Positions 41,695-51,839 of a stretch of DNA of 64,000 nt are shown here, one piece after another. The notes below the pieces were generated by a model. The model had not been told where the DNA came from. It was given only the letters and a program-made list of their open reading frames with translations, and did no database searches. The position numbers and the translations under genes were made by a program. The DNA comes from Thauera sp. JM12B12 (GTDB lineage: Bacteria > Pseudomonadota > Gammaproteobacteria > Burkholderiales > Rhodocyclaceae). The stretch is taken from NCBI RefSeq assembly GCF_039614725.1, contig NZ_CP154859.1, positions 372,001 to 436,000 of the forward strand, read 5' to 3'. Position 1 is the stretch's first letter; every line of letters starts with the position of its first letter.

Positions 41695-42579
41695 ATGTTC
41701 GCCACGGCCCGCCCGATCCTGCTGGCACTGTGCACCGCCCTCGTGCTGGGCGGCTGCAGCCTGCGCTTCGCCTATACCCAGCTCGACTGGCTGGTGCCCT
41801 GGTATCTGCGCGACTACGTCACCCTCGACGCCGGTCAGCGCAGCGCGCTCGACGCGCGCCTCGCCGCCCGCCTCGACTGGCATTGCCGCACCCATCTCGG
41901 CGATTACGCGTCGACGCTGCGCGAGGCCGAGGGCCTGCTCGCCCGATCCCGCATCGACGCCGCCGAGCTCGCCCCCTATCTCGAGCGCGCAGAAGGCTGG
42001 TGGCGCGAGGTGCTCGGCCAGCTGGCGCCGGATGCGCGCGTGTTGCTCGCCGGCCTGACGCCCGAGCAGGTCGATGAGCTGGCCCAGGCCTTCGCCCGCC
42101 GCGAGCGCGAGGCGCGCGAGGAGTACCTCGGCGGCAGCGTCGAGGCGCAGCACGCGGATCGTGTGAGGCGGATGGAGAGCCGGCTGCAGCGCTGGTTCGG
42201 GCGCATGACGCCCGCTCAGCGCGACCGCATCGCCGCCTGGAGCCATGCACTGCAGCCCACCACCGAGGCCTGGCTGGCGAACCGTGCGCGCTGGCAGGGC
42301 GAACTGCTCGCCGCCCTGGAACTGCGCGCCGATGCACGTACGTTCGGCACCCGTCTCGACGCGCTGCTCGCCCCCCAGGAGTTCCGGTGGGCGCCCGCGC
42401 ATCGCGCGGCCGTGGCGCACAATCGCGCGCTTACACTGGAGTTGCTCGCCGATCTCTTCAACACCGCCACGGATGCCCAGCGCCAGCGTCTGGTGGCGGA
42501 GGTCGCCGCCCTCGCAACCCAGTTCGAGGGGCTCTCCTGCCGCGAGCCGACTCGCCTTTCGGCGCTCGACGGCCGATAA
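41695..42579 (+). CDS. DUF6279-like lipoprotein
   Basis: This is a 294-residue lipoprotein with lipobox LALCTALVLGGC. The mature part is helical: RFAYTQLDWLVPWYLRDYVTLDAGQRSALDARLAARLDWH at the start, and repeated AQRDRIAAWSHAL / DAQRQRLVAEVAAL segments. It fits the family DUF6279, of unknown role. ATG 41695 is chosen because the signal sequence begins there; no clear ribosome site is seen. Genes on either side (ZapG-like, EamA) are in the same direction but not clearly linked. Confidence 0.75.
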   Translation: MFATARPILLALCTALVLGGCSLRFAYTQLDWLVPWYLRDYVTLDAGQRSALDARLAARLDWHCRTHLGDYASTLREAEGLLARSRIDAAELAPYLERAEGWWREVLGQLAPDARVLLAGLTPEQVDELAQAFARREREAREEYLGGSVEAQHADRVRRMESRLQRWFGRMTPAQRDRIAAWSHALQPTTEAWLANRARWQGELLAALELRADARTFGTRLDALLAPQEFRWAPAHRAAVAHNRALTLELLADLFNTATDAQRQRLVAEVAALATQFEGLSCREPTRLSALDGR

Positions 42580-42632
42580 TCCGCGGCCTCCCATCCTCCT
42601 CCTCGACGCCGGCCGGCGTCGAAGCGCCCGGC

Positions 42633-43517
42633 ATGCACAAGAACGAACTCGATCGCTTCGCGATCGGCCTGATGGTATTGCTCTGCACGATCTGGGGCCT
42701 GCAGCAGGTCGCGATCAAGCTCGCCAGCGCGGGCATCTCGCCGGTCTGGCAGGCGGGACTGCGCTCGATCGGTGCGAGCGCGATCGTGTTCGCCTGGGCC
42801 TGGCTGCGCGGTGTGAGGCTCTTCGAGCGCGACGGCACCCTGGTGCCCGGCCTGCTCGCCGGCCTGCTGTTCGCCGCCGAGTTCGCGATGATCTTCCTCG
42901 GCTTGCAGCACACCACCGCCTCGCGCGGGGTGATCTTCCTGTACACCGCGCCCTTCTTCGTCGCCCTCGGCGCGCTCTGGCTGCTGCCGCTCGAGCACAT
43001 GCGGCGCGCGCAATGGGCGGGGATGGCGCTCGCCTTCGCCGGAGTGCTCGTGCTCTTCGGCGAGCATCTCTTCGCGCCTGCGGACGGCGCCTGGGTGGGC
43101 GACCTGATGATCTTCTGCGCTGCTGCGCTGTGGGCCGCCACCACGCTGACGGTGAAGGCCAGCGCGCTCGCCCGTGCCGCGGCCGAGAAGACCCTGCTCT
43201 ACCAGCTCGGGGTGTCCGCTGCGGTGCTGCCGCCGCTGTCGCTCGCGCTCGGCGAGCCGGGAGTGTTCGCACCCACCGCGCTGGTTTGGGGAAACCTGTT
43301 CTTCCAGGCGGTGATCGTGGCGGGCGCGTCCTACCTCGGCTGGTTCTGGCTCATCCGCCAGTATCCGGCGACCCGGCTCTCGTCGTTCTCCTTCCTCACC
43401 CCGGTGATGGGCGTGCTCGCCGGCGGCGTGCTGCTCGGCGAGCCGCTCACGCTCGGGGTGTTTGCGGCGCTGTTCCTCGTCGGTAGCGGCATCTGGGTAG
43501 CCAACCGGCCGTCCTGA
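42633..43517 (+). CDS. EamA/DMT family transporter
   Basis: This is a 294-residue inner-membrane protein with ten helices in two EamA repeats: LLCTIWGLQQVAIKLASAGISPVWQAGLRSIGASAIVF and the second-repeat end SSFSFLTPVMGVLAGGVLLGEPLTLGVFAALFLVGSGIWVA. It is a likely metabolite exporter of unknown substrate. It differs clearly from the one at 26308. ATG at 42633 opens right before the first helix. It is separated by 54 bp from the lipoprotein gene. Confidence 0.86.
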   Translation: MHKNELDRFAIGLMVLLCTIWGLQQVAIKLASAGISPVWQAGLRSIGASAIVFAWAWLRGVRLFERDGTLVPGLLAGLLFAAEFAMIFLGLQHTTASRGVIFLYTAPFFVALGALWLLPLEHMRRAQWAGMALAFAGVLVLFGEHLFAPADGAWVGDLMIFCAAALWAATTLTVKASALARAAAEKTLLYQLGVSAAVLPPLSLALGEPGVFAPTALVWGNLFFQAVIVAGASYLGWFWLIRQYPATRLSSFSFLTPVMGVLAGGVLLGEPLTLGVFAALFLVGSGIWVANRPS

Positions 43518-43561
43518 GCGCCTATAGTGAGGAGGTCCATCCCGCGCCGAGGAGCACCGCC

Positions 43562-44185
43562 ATGTCCCGTCCCGCCATCGAGTTCTGGTTCGAGTTCGCC
43601 AGCACCTATTCCTATCTGTCGGTGATGCGCATCGAGCGCGCGGCGCAGGCCGCCGGTGTCGAGGTCGCGTGGAAGCCCTTCCTGCTCGGCCCGGTGTTCC
43701 TCGCGCTGGGCTGGAACGATTCGCCGTTCAACATCTATCCGCCCAAGGGGCGCTACATGTGGCGCGACCTCGAGCGCCTGGCAGCGCGCGAGGGGCTGCC
43801 GTTCCGGCGGCCGAGCCGCTTCCCGCGCAACGGCCTGCTCGCGGCGCGGGTGGCGCTGGTCGGCGTCGAGGACGGCTGGGTGGCGCCCTTTTCGCGCGCG
43901 GTGATGACCGCCAACTTCGCCGAGGATCGCGAGATCGGCGAGGCAGCGGTGATCGAGGACATCCTCCATGCCCTTGCGCTGCCGGCCGACGAGGTCATGG
44001 CGCGCGCGCAGGCCGATGCCAACAAGCTCGCGCTGCGCTGCCAGACCGAGCGTGCGGCCGAGCTGGGCCTGTTCGGTGCGCCGAGCTTTCGCGTCGGCGA
44101 GGAGCTGTTCTGGGGCAACGACCGGCTCGACGACGCGCTCGCGTGGGCGGTGACGAATGCCGAGGGAGCGCGCGCAGCGGGCTAG
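43562..44185 (+). CDS. 2-Hydroxychromene-2-carboxylate isomerase-like protein (DsbA/GST-kappa fold)
   Basis: This is a 207-residue thioredoxin-fold enzyme. FWFEFASTYSYLSVMRIERAAQAAGVEVAWKPFLLGPVF is the typical N-terminus of HCCA isomerases, which act in naphthalene-type degradation with glutathione; the serine in the active loop (STYSYL) stands where DsbA has cysteines. GAPSFRVGEELFWGNDRLD ends the fold. Many members stand outside aromatic pathways, so the substrate is uncertain. ATG at 43562 follows CGAGGAG. It lies 44 bp after the EamA gene. Confidence 0.82.
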   Translation: MSRPAIEFWFEFASTYSYLSVMRIERAAQAAGVEVAWKPFLLGPVFLALGWNDSPFNIYPPKGRYMWRDLERLAAREGLPFRRPSRFPRNGLLAARVALVGVEDGWVAPFSRAVMTANFAEDREIGEAAVIEDILHALALPADEVMARAQADANKLALRCQTERAAELGLFGAPSFRVGEELFWGNDRLDDALAWAVTNAEGARAAG

Positions 44186-44222
44186 CGTGCGCGCCTTGCC
44201 CTTTCGCGCGGGGTCGGCGGCC

Positions 44223-44885
44223 TTACTTCTTGTTCTTCTGCGCCTGTTCCTGCTCGTACTTGCGGATGCGTTCCTCGTAGCGCGCGCGGTCCTCGGCGGC
44301 CTGCTGGGCGCGGCGGGCGGCGTCTTCCTCGGCCTTGCGGCGCTCGGCGGCGCGCTCGGCGTCGGCAGCGGCGCGCTGGCGGGCGGCCGCGGCTTCGGCA
44401 GCGCGGGTGTCCGCCTCGCGCCGGGCGCGGATGCGTTCGGCTTCGGGCGAGGGGGTGATGCGGGCGTCGGTGGCGGGCGACGAGGGCGCGGCGGCGGGCG
44501 TCTGCGGTAGCGCGGTGGGTGCCGCCGGCGTCAGCGGCCGCTCCGCCCTTGCGCCGGCCTCGGCGGCGACGCGCTGGCGTTCGGCCAGGTCGAGGCGGCG
44601 GGCCTCGGCTTCGAGTTCGCGCGCGCGCTGGATCGTCTCCAGGCGCGCCTTCTTGGCCTGGTCGATGCAGTGATTGACGAGGAATTTGGCCTGGCAGGCG
44701 GGAATGGTCGCCTCGTAGGTGGCTTCGGCCTGGGCGCGCAGGGCCTTGCCCTCGGCCTCGAGCGCCTGGGCGCGGGCGCGTTCGGCGGCGCGGCTGGCGG
44801 CGTCATCTGCCTGTGCGCGCGCGGCCGAGGGCAGGCCGACGATGCAGGCGAAGAGGCCGACTGCGAGCCCGCCAGCGAGGCTCAT
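44223..44885 (-). CDS. Exported coiled-coil protein, unknown
   Basis: This is a 220-residue protein with a signal peptide (MSLAGGLAVGLFACIVGLPSAARA). The mature part is a long charged coiled coil rich in Ala, Arg, Glu and Gln. It starts ADDAASRAAERARAQALEAEG and ends YEERIRKYEQEQAQKNKK, broken by a Pro/Ala linker in the middle. Two cysteines (PACQAKF and NHCIDQAKKARLE) could form a disulfide. I recognise no family. It is convergent with the HCCA isomerase and divergent from the ABC-F gene. Confidence 0.65.
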   Translation of the reverse strand: MSLAGGLAVGLFACIVGLPSAARAQADDAASRAAERARAQALEAEGKALRAQAEATYEATIPACQAKFLVNHCIDQAKKARLETIQRARELEAEARRLDLAERQRVAAEAGARAERPLTPAAPTALPQTPAAAPSSPATDARITPSPEAERIRARREADTRAAEAAAARQRAAADAERAAERRKAEEDAARRAQQAAEDRARYEERIRKYEQEQAQKNKK

Positions 44886-45109
44886 GCGCCTGCGGGCAGG
44901 CGGGGCAGCGGAGCTGCACGTGCGCTCATCCAGCGTCGCGCTCGGAAAGTGTCTGCCGGCCGGGCCGTGCGGCAAGCGGCGGGGGGGGGCGATAAGGGCG
45001 TCGAGAAGGCGGAGACGGAACATGCGTGGCAGCTTCCGGGATCGATTCGGTCGGCGCGTAGAATAGCGCCTTTGCAACCGCCCGCGGCCCCGTGGCCGTG
45101 TATCCGTTC

Positions 45110-47041
<1,932 letters not shown>

Positions 47042-47128
47042 GCCGGGGCGGGCGCCGGGGGTCGAGCGCGGCAGCGCGGCGGGTGTCGCTCCGAGCCGCG
47101 GCGCCCGGGCCTGGCTGCCGCGTCGGCC

Positions 47129-48346
47129 CTACTGCGGCAGCCAGCGCAGCGGGTCGATGTCCCAGTCGGCGAACTCTTCGTAGCCCACGATGCGGTCCTG
47201 CGAGCGACGCAGGTCGATCTCCTCCGGCCGCAGATAGTGGCCCGCGGTGTGGAAGATCACCTTCACCCGGGGCTCCATCGGCTTGTCCTCGTTCTGGGCC
47301 TGAACGACCGCGAGGCGCCTGCTCTCGAGCCTTACCAGCGCGCCCGTGGGATAGATGCCGACCGAGCGGATGAAAGCCTTGACCAGGCGTGGCTCGAAGT
47401 GCTTGGCCGACCATTCGAGCAGCTTGCGCAGCGCCTGCGTGGGCGCCATGCCCTTGTGATAGACGCGCTCCGAGGTGATCGCGTCGTACACGTCCACGAT
47501 CGCCGCCATGCGCCCATACAGGCTGATCTGATCGGCGGCGAGCTTGTTCGGGTAGCCGCTGCCATCGAAACGCTCGTGGTGCTGGGCGGCGACGTCCAGC
47601 GCGATCTCGCTGATGCCGGGCGTCGCCTGCAGGATGATCTTGCTCTGCACGACGTGGTTCTTCATGTGCTCGAACTCGGCGTCGGTGAGCTTGCCCGGCT
47701 TGTTGAGGATCTCGTCCGGCACGCGCGCCTTGCCCACGTCGTGCAGCAGGGCGCCGATGGCGATTTCGCGGATCACGTCGCGCGGGACCTCGAGCGTACG
47801 GGCGAAGGCGGTCATCAGCGCACATACCGACACCGAGTGCTGGAAGGTGTAGCTGTCGTGCTGCTTCAGGCGTGCGAGCGGCAGCAGCGCGCCCTGGTCG
47901 GTGAAGATCGAATCGACGATGCGCTCGACCAGCGGCTCGATTTTCTCGAGCTCGACCTGCTTGCCGAGGCGGACGTCGACCAGCATGTCGCGCACGATCT
48001 GGTTCGCCTCGCGATGCAACTGGCGGGCATCCTCGCGACCGCCGGGCCTCGTGGTGGCCACAGTGGCGGCGGGCGGCGATTTGCTCGCACGAGCCTCGGA
48101 CGGCGCCTCGGGCTCGGGCGCTTCGGGCTCGGCCGCCTCGGTGGCGTCGGCGAGTGGGTCGGTATCGAGCCCGCGCTCGGTGTCGATGACGATCTCGGCC
48201 ACGCCGATTCCGCGCACCTTGCGCACCGCTTCCTCGTCCTTGACGAGGAAGCGGTTGCGCACGAAGTCGTGCTGCAGCCACCCGCAGTTGAGGTCATGGA
48301 CGTACATGCCGGGCCGCAGCCAGGCGACGGGGATGCGCTTGATCAC
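47129..48346 (-). CDS. HD-GYP phosphodiesterase with DUF3391 domain
   Basis: This is a 405-residue protein that probably degrades cyclic di-GMP. The N-terminal DUF3391 domain (VAWLRPGMYVHDLNCGWLQHDFVRNRFLV) is joined by a Pro/Ala/Glu-rich linker to an HD-GYP domain. The metal motifs are present: SVSVCALM, ALLHDVGKARVP, MKNHV and AQHHERFDGSGYP. It lacks membrane segments, so it is cytosolic. It is divergent from thrH. With the GGDEF cyclase at the left edge it is one of two c-di-GMP genes here. Confidence 0.9.
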   Translation of the reverse strand: MIKRIPVAWLRPGMYVHDLNCGWLQHDFVRNRFLVKDEEAVRKVRGIGVAEIVIDTERGLDTDPLADATEAAEPEAPEPEAPSEARASKSPPAATVATTRPGGREDARQLHREANQIVRDMLVDVRLGKQVELEKIEPLVERIVDSIFTDQGALLPLARLKQHDSYTFQHSVSVCALMTAFARTLEVPRDVIREIAIGALLHDVGKARVPDEILNKPGKLTDAEFEHMKNHVVQSKIILQATPGISEIALDVAAQHHERFDGSGYPNKLAADQISLYGRMAAIVDVYDAITSERVYHKGMAPTQALRKLLEWSAKHFEPRLVKAFIRSVGIYPTGALVRLESRRLAVVQAQNEDKPMEPRVKVIFHTAGHYLRPEEIDLRRSQDRIVGYEEFADWDIDPLRWLPQ

Positions 48347-48527
48347 GGGCGAGCGTCGGAGCGATATGCCTGGATTGGATTATGGTGCGCCGGATCGGTC
48401 TTGCGTGCACTCCCCCGCACGCGGCCGAGAACTTTGCCACGGCGGCGGAGCACGGCTTGACCGCCGCCTGCGCGCCGACGGGCTGATAGAATCCCGGCTT
48501 TCCCGAATCTGCCCCCAGGAGCTAGCG

Positions 48528-49139
48528 GTGCGTATCGTCTGTCTCGACCTCGAAGGTGTGCTGGTCCCCGAAATCTGGATCGAATTCGCCGAGCGTACCG
48601 GCATCCCGGAACTCCGCCGCACCACGCGCGACGAGCCCAACTACGACACCCTGATGAAGTACCGCCTGGACATCCTGGCGCAGAAGAAGCTCGGCCTGCC
48701 CGACATCCAGGAGGTCATCGCCAGCATGGGGCCGATGGAGGGCGCGCGCGCGTTCCTCGACGACCTGCGCGATGCCTACCAGGTGGTGATCCTGTCCGAC
48801 ACCTTCTACGAGTTCGCCAAGCCGCTGATGAAGCAGCTCGGCCTGCCGACGCTGTTCTGCCACAGCCTCGAGGCCAACGCCGAGGGCATCCTGGTGAATT
48901 ACCACCTGCGCATGCCCGACCAGAAGCGCGAAGCCGTGAAGCGCTTCAAGGAGCTCAACTTCAAGGTCGTGGCCGCGGGTGATTCCTACAACGACACCGC
49001 GATGCTTGGCGAGGCCCACGGCGGCATCCTGTTCCACCCGCCGGAGAACGTCGTGCGCGAATTCCCTCAGTATCCGGTGGTGCGCGACTACGCCAGCCTG
49101 CGCGCCGAGATCGACAAGGCTTTTGCCAAAGTCGCCTGA
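48528..49139 (+). CDS. thrH: Phosphoserine phosphatase / homoserine phosphotransferase ThrH
   Basis: This HAD enzyme of 203 residues can remove phosphate from phosphoserine and transfer it to homoserine. The HAD motif is CLDLEGVLVPEIWIEFAERTGI (nucleophile D7, E9), typical of ThrH. Further blocks are VVILSDTFYEF, LRMPDQKREAV and AAGDSYNDTAML. The start is GTG at 48528 with CAGGAG before it. It is close to an aspartokinase-like gene and to purU, so it may serve serine or threonine supply. Confidence 0.9.
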   Translation: MRIVCLDLEGVLVPEIWIEFAERTGIPELRRTTRDEPNYDTLMKYRLDILAQKKLGLPDIQEVIASMGPMEGARAFLDDLRDAYQVVILSDTFYEFAKPLMKQLGLPTLFCHSLEANAEGILVNYHLRMPDQKREAVKRFKELNFKVVAAGDSYNDTAMLGEAHGGILFHPPENVVREFPQYPVVRDYASLRAEIDKAFAKVA

Positions 49140-49153
49140 GCTTGGCAAAAGCC
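49118..49153 (+). terminator. Hairpin over the thrH stop codon
   Basis: GGCTTTTGCCAA (49118) and TTGGCAAAAGCC (49142) form a perfect 12-bp stem around the stop. No T-run follows, so it may be an RNA stabiliser or a Rho-type pause rather than a full terminator. Confidence 0.45.
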
Positions 49154-49241
49154 GTTCGGCGAGTCGTGCGGCCCCCGCGCGCTGCGCTCGCCGCCCCCAT
49201 GGGGGCTCAGCCTCTCCAACGAACCTCGGCAGTACTCCGTC

Positions 49242-50117
49242 ATGCATCGCGAACGCTTCTACACCCTGTCCGCTTCCTGTCCCGACCGTGTCGGCATCGT
49301 CGCCAAGGTCTCCGGCTTCATCGCCGAGCACAAGGGCTGGATTCTCGAGACCTCGCTGCACGCCGAGCCGCCGCTCGAGGCGGGCGAGGTCGGGCGTTAC
49401 TTCATGCGCATCGAGATCAAGGCCGCCTCGCTGCCCTTTCACCTCGCCGAGTTCCGCGAGAAGTTCCGTCCGCTCGCCGAAGAACTCGAGATGGACTGGA
49501 AGATCAGCGACTCCGCGGTGAAGAAACGCGTCGTCGTGCTGGTGAGCAAGCAGGAGCACTGCCTGTACGATCTGCTCGCGCGCTGGCAGTCGAAGGAGCT
49601 CGACATCGAGATCCCGTGCGTGATCTCGAACCACGACACCTTCCGCGGCTTCGTCGAGTGGCACGGCATCCCTTTTCACCACGTCCCGGTGAGCGCCGAC
49701 AACAAGGCCTCGGCGTACGCCGAAGTGCGGCGCATCTTCGAGGAAGTGCGCGGCGACACCATGGTGCTGGCGCGCTACATGCAGATCCTGTCGCCGGAGC
49801 TGTGCGCCGCCTATCCCGGGCGAATCATCAACATCCATCACAGCTTCCTGCCCAGCTTCGTCGGCGCCAAGCCCTACCATCAGGCCTATGCCAAGGGCGT
49901 GAAGCTGATCGGCGCCACCTGCCATTACGTCACCGCCGACCTCGACCAGGGGCCGATCATCGAGCAGGACGTCATTCGCATCGATCACTCGGATGCGGTC
50001 GAGGACATGGTGCGCTACGGCAAGGACATCGAGAAGACCGTGCTCGCCCGCGGCCTGCGCTATCACCTCGAGGACCGCGTGCTGGTGCACGGCAACAAGA
50101 CCGTGGTCTTCCGCTGA
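49242..50117 (+). CDS. purU: Formyltetrahydrofolate deformylase PurU
   Basis: This enzyme splits 10-formyl-tetrahydrofolate to formate and tetrahydrofolate, balancing one-carbon pools. It has 291 residues: an N-terminal ACT domain (FYTLSASCPDRVGIVAKVSGFIAEHKG) that senses Gly/Met in E. coli, then a formyltransferase domain with NIHHSFLPSF (catalytic Asn/His) and ATCHYVTADLDQGPII (catalytic Asp). ATG at 49242 opens the ACT domain; only a weak ribosome site is seen. Serine from ThrH would feed the same pool. Confidence 0.93.
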   Translation: MHRERFYTLSASCPDRVGIVAKVSGFIAEHKGWILETSLHAEPPLEAGEVGRYFMRIEIKAASLPFHLAEFREKFRPLAEELEMDWKISDSAVKKRVVVLVSKQEHCLYDLLARWQSKELDIEIPCVISNHDTFRGFVEWHGIPFHHVPVSADNKASAYAEVRRIFEEVRGDTMVLARYMQILSPELCAAYPGRIINIHHSFLPSFVGAKPYHQAYAKGVKLIGATCHYVTADLDQGPIIEQDVIRIDHSDAVEDMVRYGKDIEKTVLARGLRYHLEDRVLVHGNKTVVFR

Positions 50118-50198
50118 ACGCGCCTATGTCCATTCGCGCGCGAAATCAATAAGATGTCGCGTTTCTGTCGATCTCTAACCAGAACTGGAACACAGGTC

Positions 50199-51620
50199 AT
50201 GCAAAGCTCGGGGAAATCCTTGGTCTCGGTCGAAAAAATCGGTGGGACGTCGATGTCGGCGTTCGGTGACGTGCTGCGCCACATCATGCTCTACGACAAG
50301 TCGCGCATTTACGGCCGCATCTACGTGGTGTCGGCCTATTCCGGCGTGACCAACCAACTCCTCGAGCACAAGAAGACCGGCGAGCCGGGCATCTACGCGC
50401 TGTTCGCCGACGGTGCCGATTACCACGCCGCGCTCGACGGCCTTGCCGTCAGCCTCAAGAAGCTGAATGCCGGCTTCGCCGAGCTGGGCCTGCCGCTGGA
50501 CGTCGCCGATGCCTTCGTCGATACCCGCATCGGCGAGGTCAAGAAGTACCTCGACGCCATGCACCACGTGCTCGCCAGCGGCTACATCCGCCGCCAGGAC
50601 GTGCTGCTCGCGGCGCGCGAGGTGCTGGCCTCGATCGGCGAATCGCACAGCGCCTTCAACAGCGTCGAGATCCTCAAGGCGAACGGCGTGCAGGCCCTCC
50701 TGCTCGACCTCGCGGGCTTCCACGACGACATGGCGTGGTCGATCGACGAGCGTATCCACAACAGCTTCAAGGGCCTCGACATCGAGCGCAACGTCATCGT
50801 CGCCACCGGCTACACCAAGGGCACCGAGGGCATCATGCGCGAGTTCGACCGCGGCTATTCCGAGGTCACCTTCAGCAAGATCGCGGTCGAGGTGCGCCCG
50901 GGCGAGGCGGTGATCCACAAGGAATTCCACCTGTCGTCCGCCGACCCCAACATCGTCGGTCTGGAAAACGCGGTGATCGTCGGTGCCACCAACTACGACG
51001 TCGCCGACCAGCTGGCCGACGTCGGCATGGAGGCGATCCACCCCAAGGCGGCCAAGCCGATCGAGCTCGCCGGCATCCCGATCCGGCTCAAGAACACCTT
51101 CGAGCCCGAGCACCCGGGTACGCTGATCACCAAGGACTTCGTCGGCGAGCGCGCGCGCGTCGAGATCGTCACCGGCAGCGACAAGGTCACCCTGGTCGAG
51201 ATCCACGATCCGAGCATGGTCGGTACCGTCGGCTTCGACTTGGGGCTGATGGAGATCTTCTGCAGGCACGAGATCTCCTACATCCTCAAGGCCACCAACG
51301 CCAACTCGATCGCCCACGTGCTGTGGGAGAGCTCGGTGACGCCCGCGCTGATCGCCGAGCTCGAGGCGCGCTACGAGATCGTCACCGTCAAGCCGAGCGC
51401 GATCGTGTGCGCGATCGGTTCCAACATCAGCATTCCGGGCGTGCTCGCGCGCGCGGCGCAGGCGCTCGCCGATGCCGGGGTCAACGTCAATTGCGTGTCG
51501 CAGACCCTGCGTCAGGTGAACATGCAGTTCATCATCGAGCGTGCCGACTACAAGAAGGCGATCGTGGCCCTCAACCACACCCTGTGTGTCAGCCCGGGCA
51601 CGCCGGTGCCGCTCGCCTGA
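50199..51620 (+). CDS. Aspartate kinase, Ask_Ect-like
   Basis: This protein phosphorylates aspartate, the first step to Lys, Met, Thr and, in some bacteria, ectoine. It has 473 residues, longer than the usual ~410. It starts SLVSVEKIGGTSMSAFGDVL instead of the KFGGTS of housekeeping LysC, which is the pattern of the Ask_Ect subgroup. The C-terminus has ACT domains (VCAIGSNISIPGVLARAAQALADAGVNV). No ectABC is in the window. The ATG at 50199 is preferred over 50154 because the conserved part follows, though the ribosome site is weak. A strong terminator follows. Confidence 0.82.
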   Translation: MQSSGKSLVSVEKIGGTSMSAFGDVLRHIMLYDKSRIYGRIYVVSAYSGVTNQLLEHKKTGEPGIYALFADGADYHAALDGLAVSLKKLNAGFAELGLPLDVADAFVDTRIGEVKKYLDAMHHVLASGYIRRQDVLLAAREVLASIGESHSAFNSVEILKANGVQALLLDLAGFHDDMAWSIDERIHNSFKGLDIERNVIVATGYTKGTEGIMREFDRGYSEVTFSKIAVEVRPGEAVIHKEFHLSSADPNIVGLENAVIVGATNYDVADQLADVGMEAIHPKAAKPIELAGIPIRLKNTFEPEHPGTLITKDFVGERARVEIVTGSDKVTLVEIHDPSMVGTVGFDLGLMEIFCRHEISYILKATNANSIAHVLWESSVTPALIAELEARYEIVTVKPSAIVCAIGSNISIPGVLARAAQALADAGVNVNCVSQTLRQVNMQFIIERADYKKAIVALNHTLCVSPGTPVPLA

Positions 51621-51655
51621 GCCCGAGCGCGCCGTCGGCGGCGCACGGATGCAAG

Positions 51656-51690
51656 GACGGAGGCGACCTGTGGGTCGCCTCCGTCGTTTT
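51656..51690 (+). terminator. Rho-independent terminator after aspartokinase
   Basis: GACGGAGGCGACC (51656) and GGTCGCCTCCGTC (51673) form a perfect 13-bp stem with a TGTG loop; GTTTT follows. Confidence 0.88.
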
Positions 51691-51729
51691 GGGCGGACGA
51701 CGCGGGCGGGCGCCCGCGCATGGGAGGAA

Positions 51730-51783
51730 TCAAACGAGCGTTTGACAGCCACTTATGGCCGGATAAAATAAACGAACGTTTGA
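51730..51783 (+). promoter_or_regulatory. Sigma-70 promoter with two PsrA-like operators
   Basis: TTGACA (51742) and TAAAAT (51764) are 16 bp apart. Operator 1, TCAAACGAGCGTTTGA (51730-51745), overlaps the -35; operator 2, TAAACGAACGTTTGA (51769-51783), covers the start site. Both fit the CAAAC-N4-GTTTG form used by PsrA/FadR-type TetR repressors of fatty acid degradation. Confidence 0.7.
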
Positions 51784-51839
51784 ATCAGCGATGACGGCCT
51801 CCGTCGCAGCCATCGCCCATTCCCCGGAGGAGACCCGCG

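Noticed and set aside
48461-48493. Possible promoter TTGACC ... TAGAAT before thrH
   Set aside because: Spacing is 24 bp, too long for a sigma-70 promoter.
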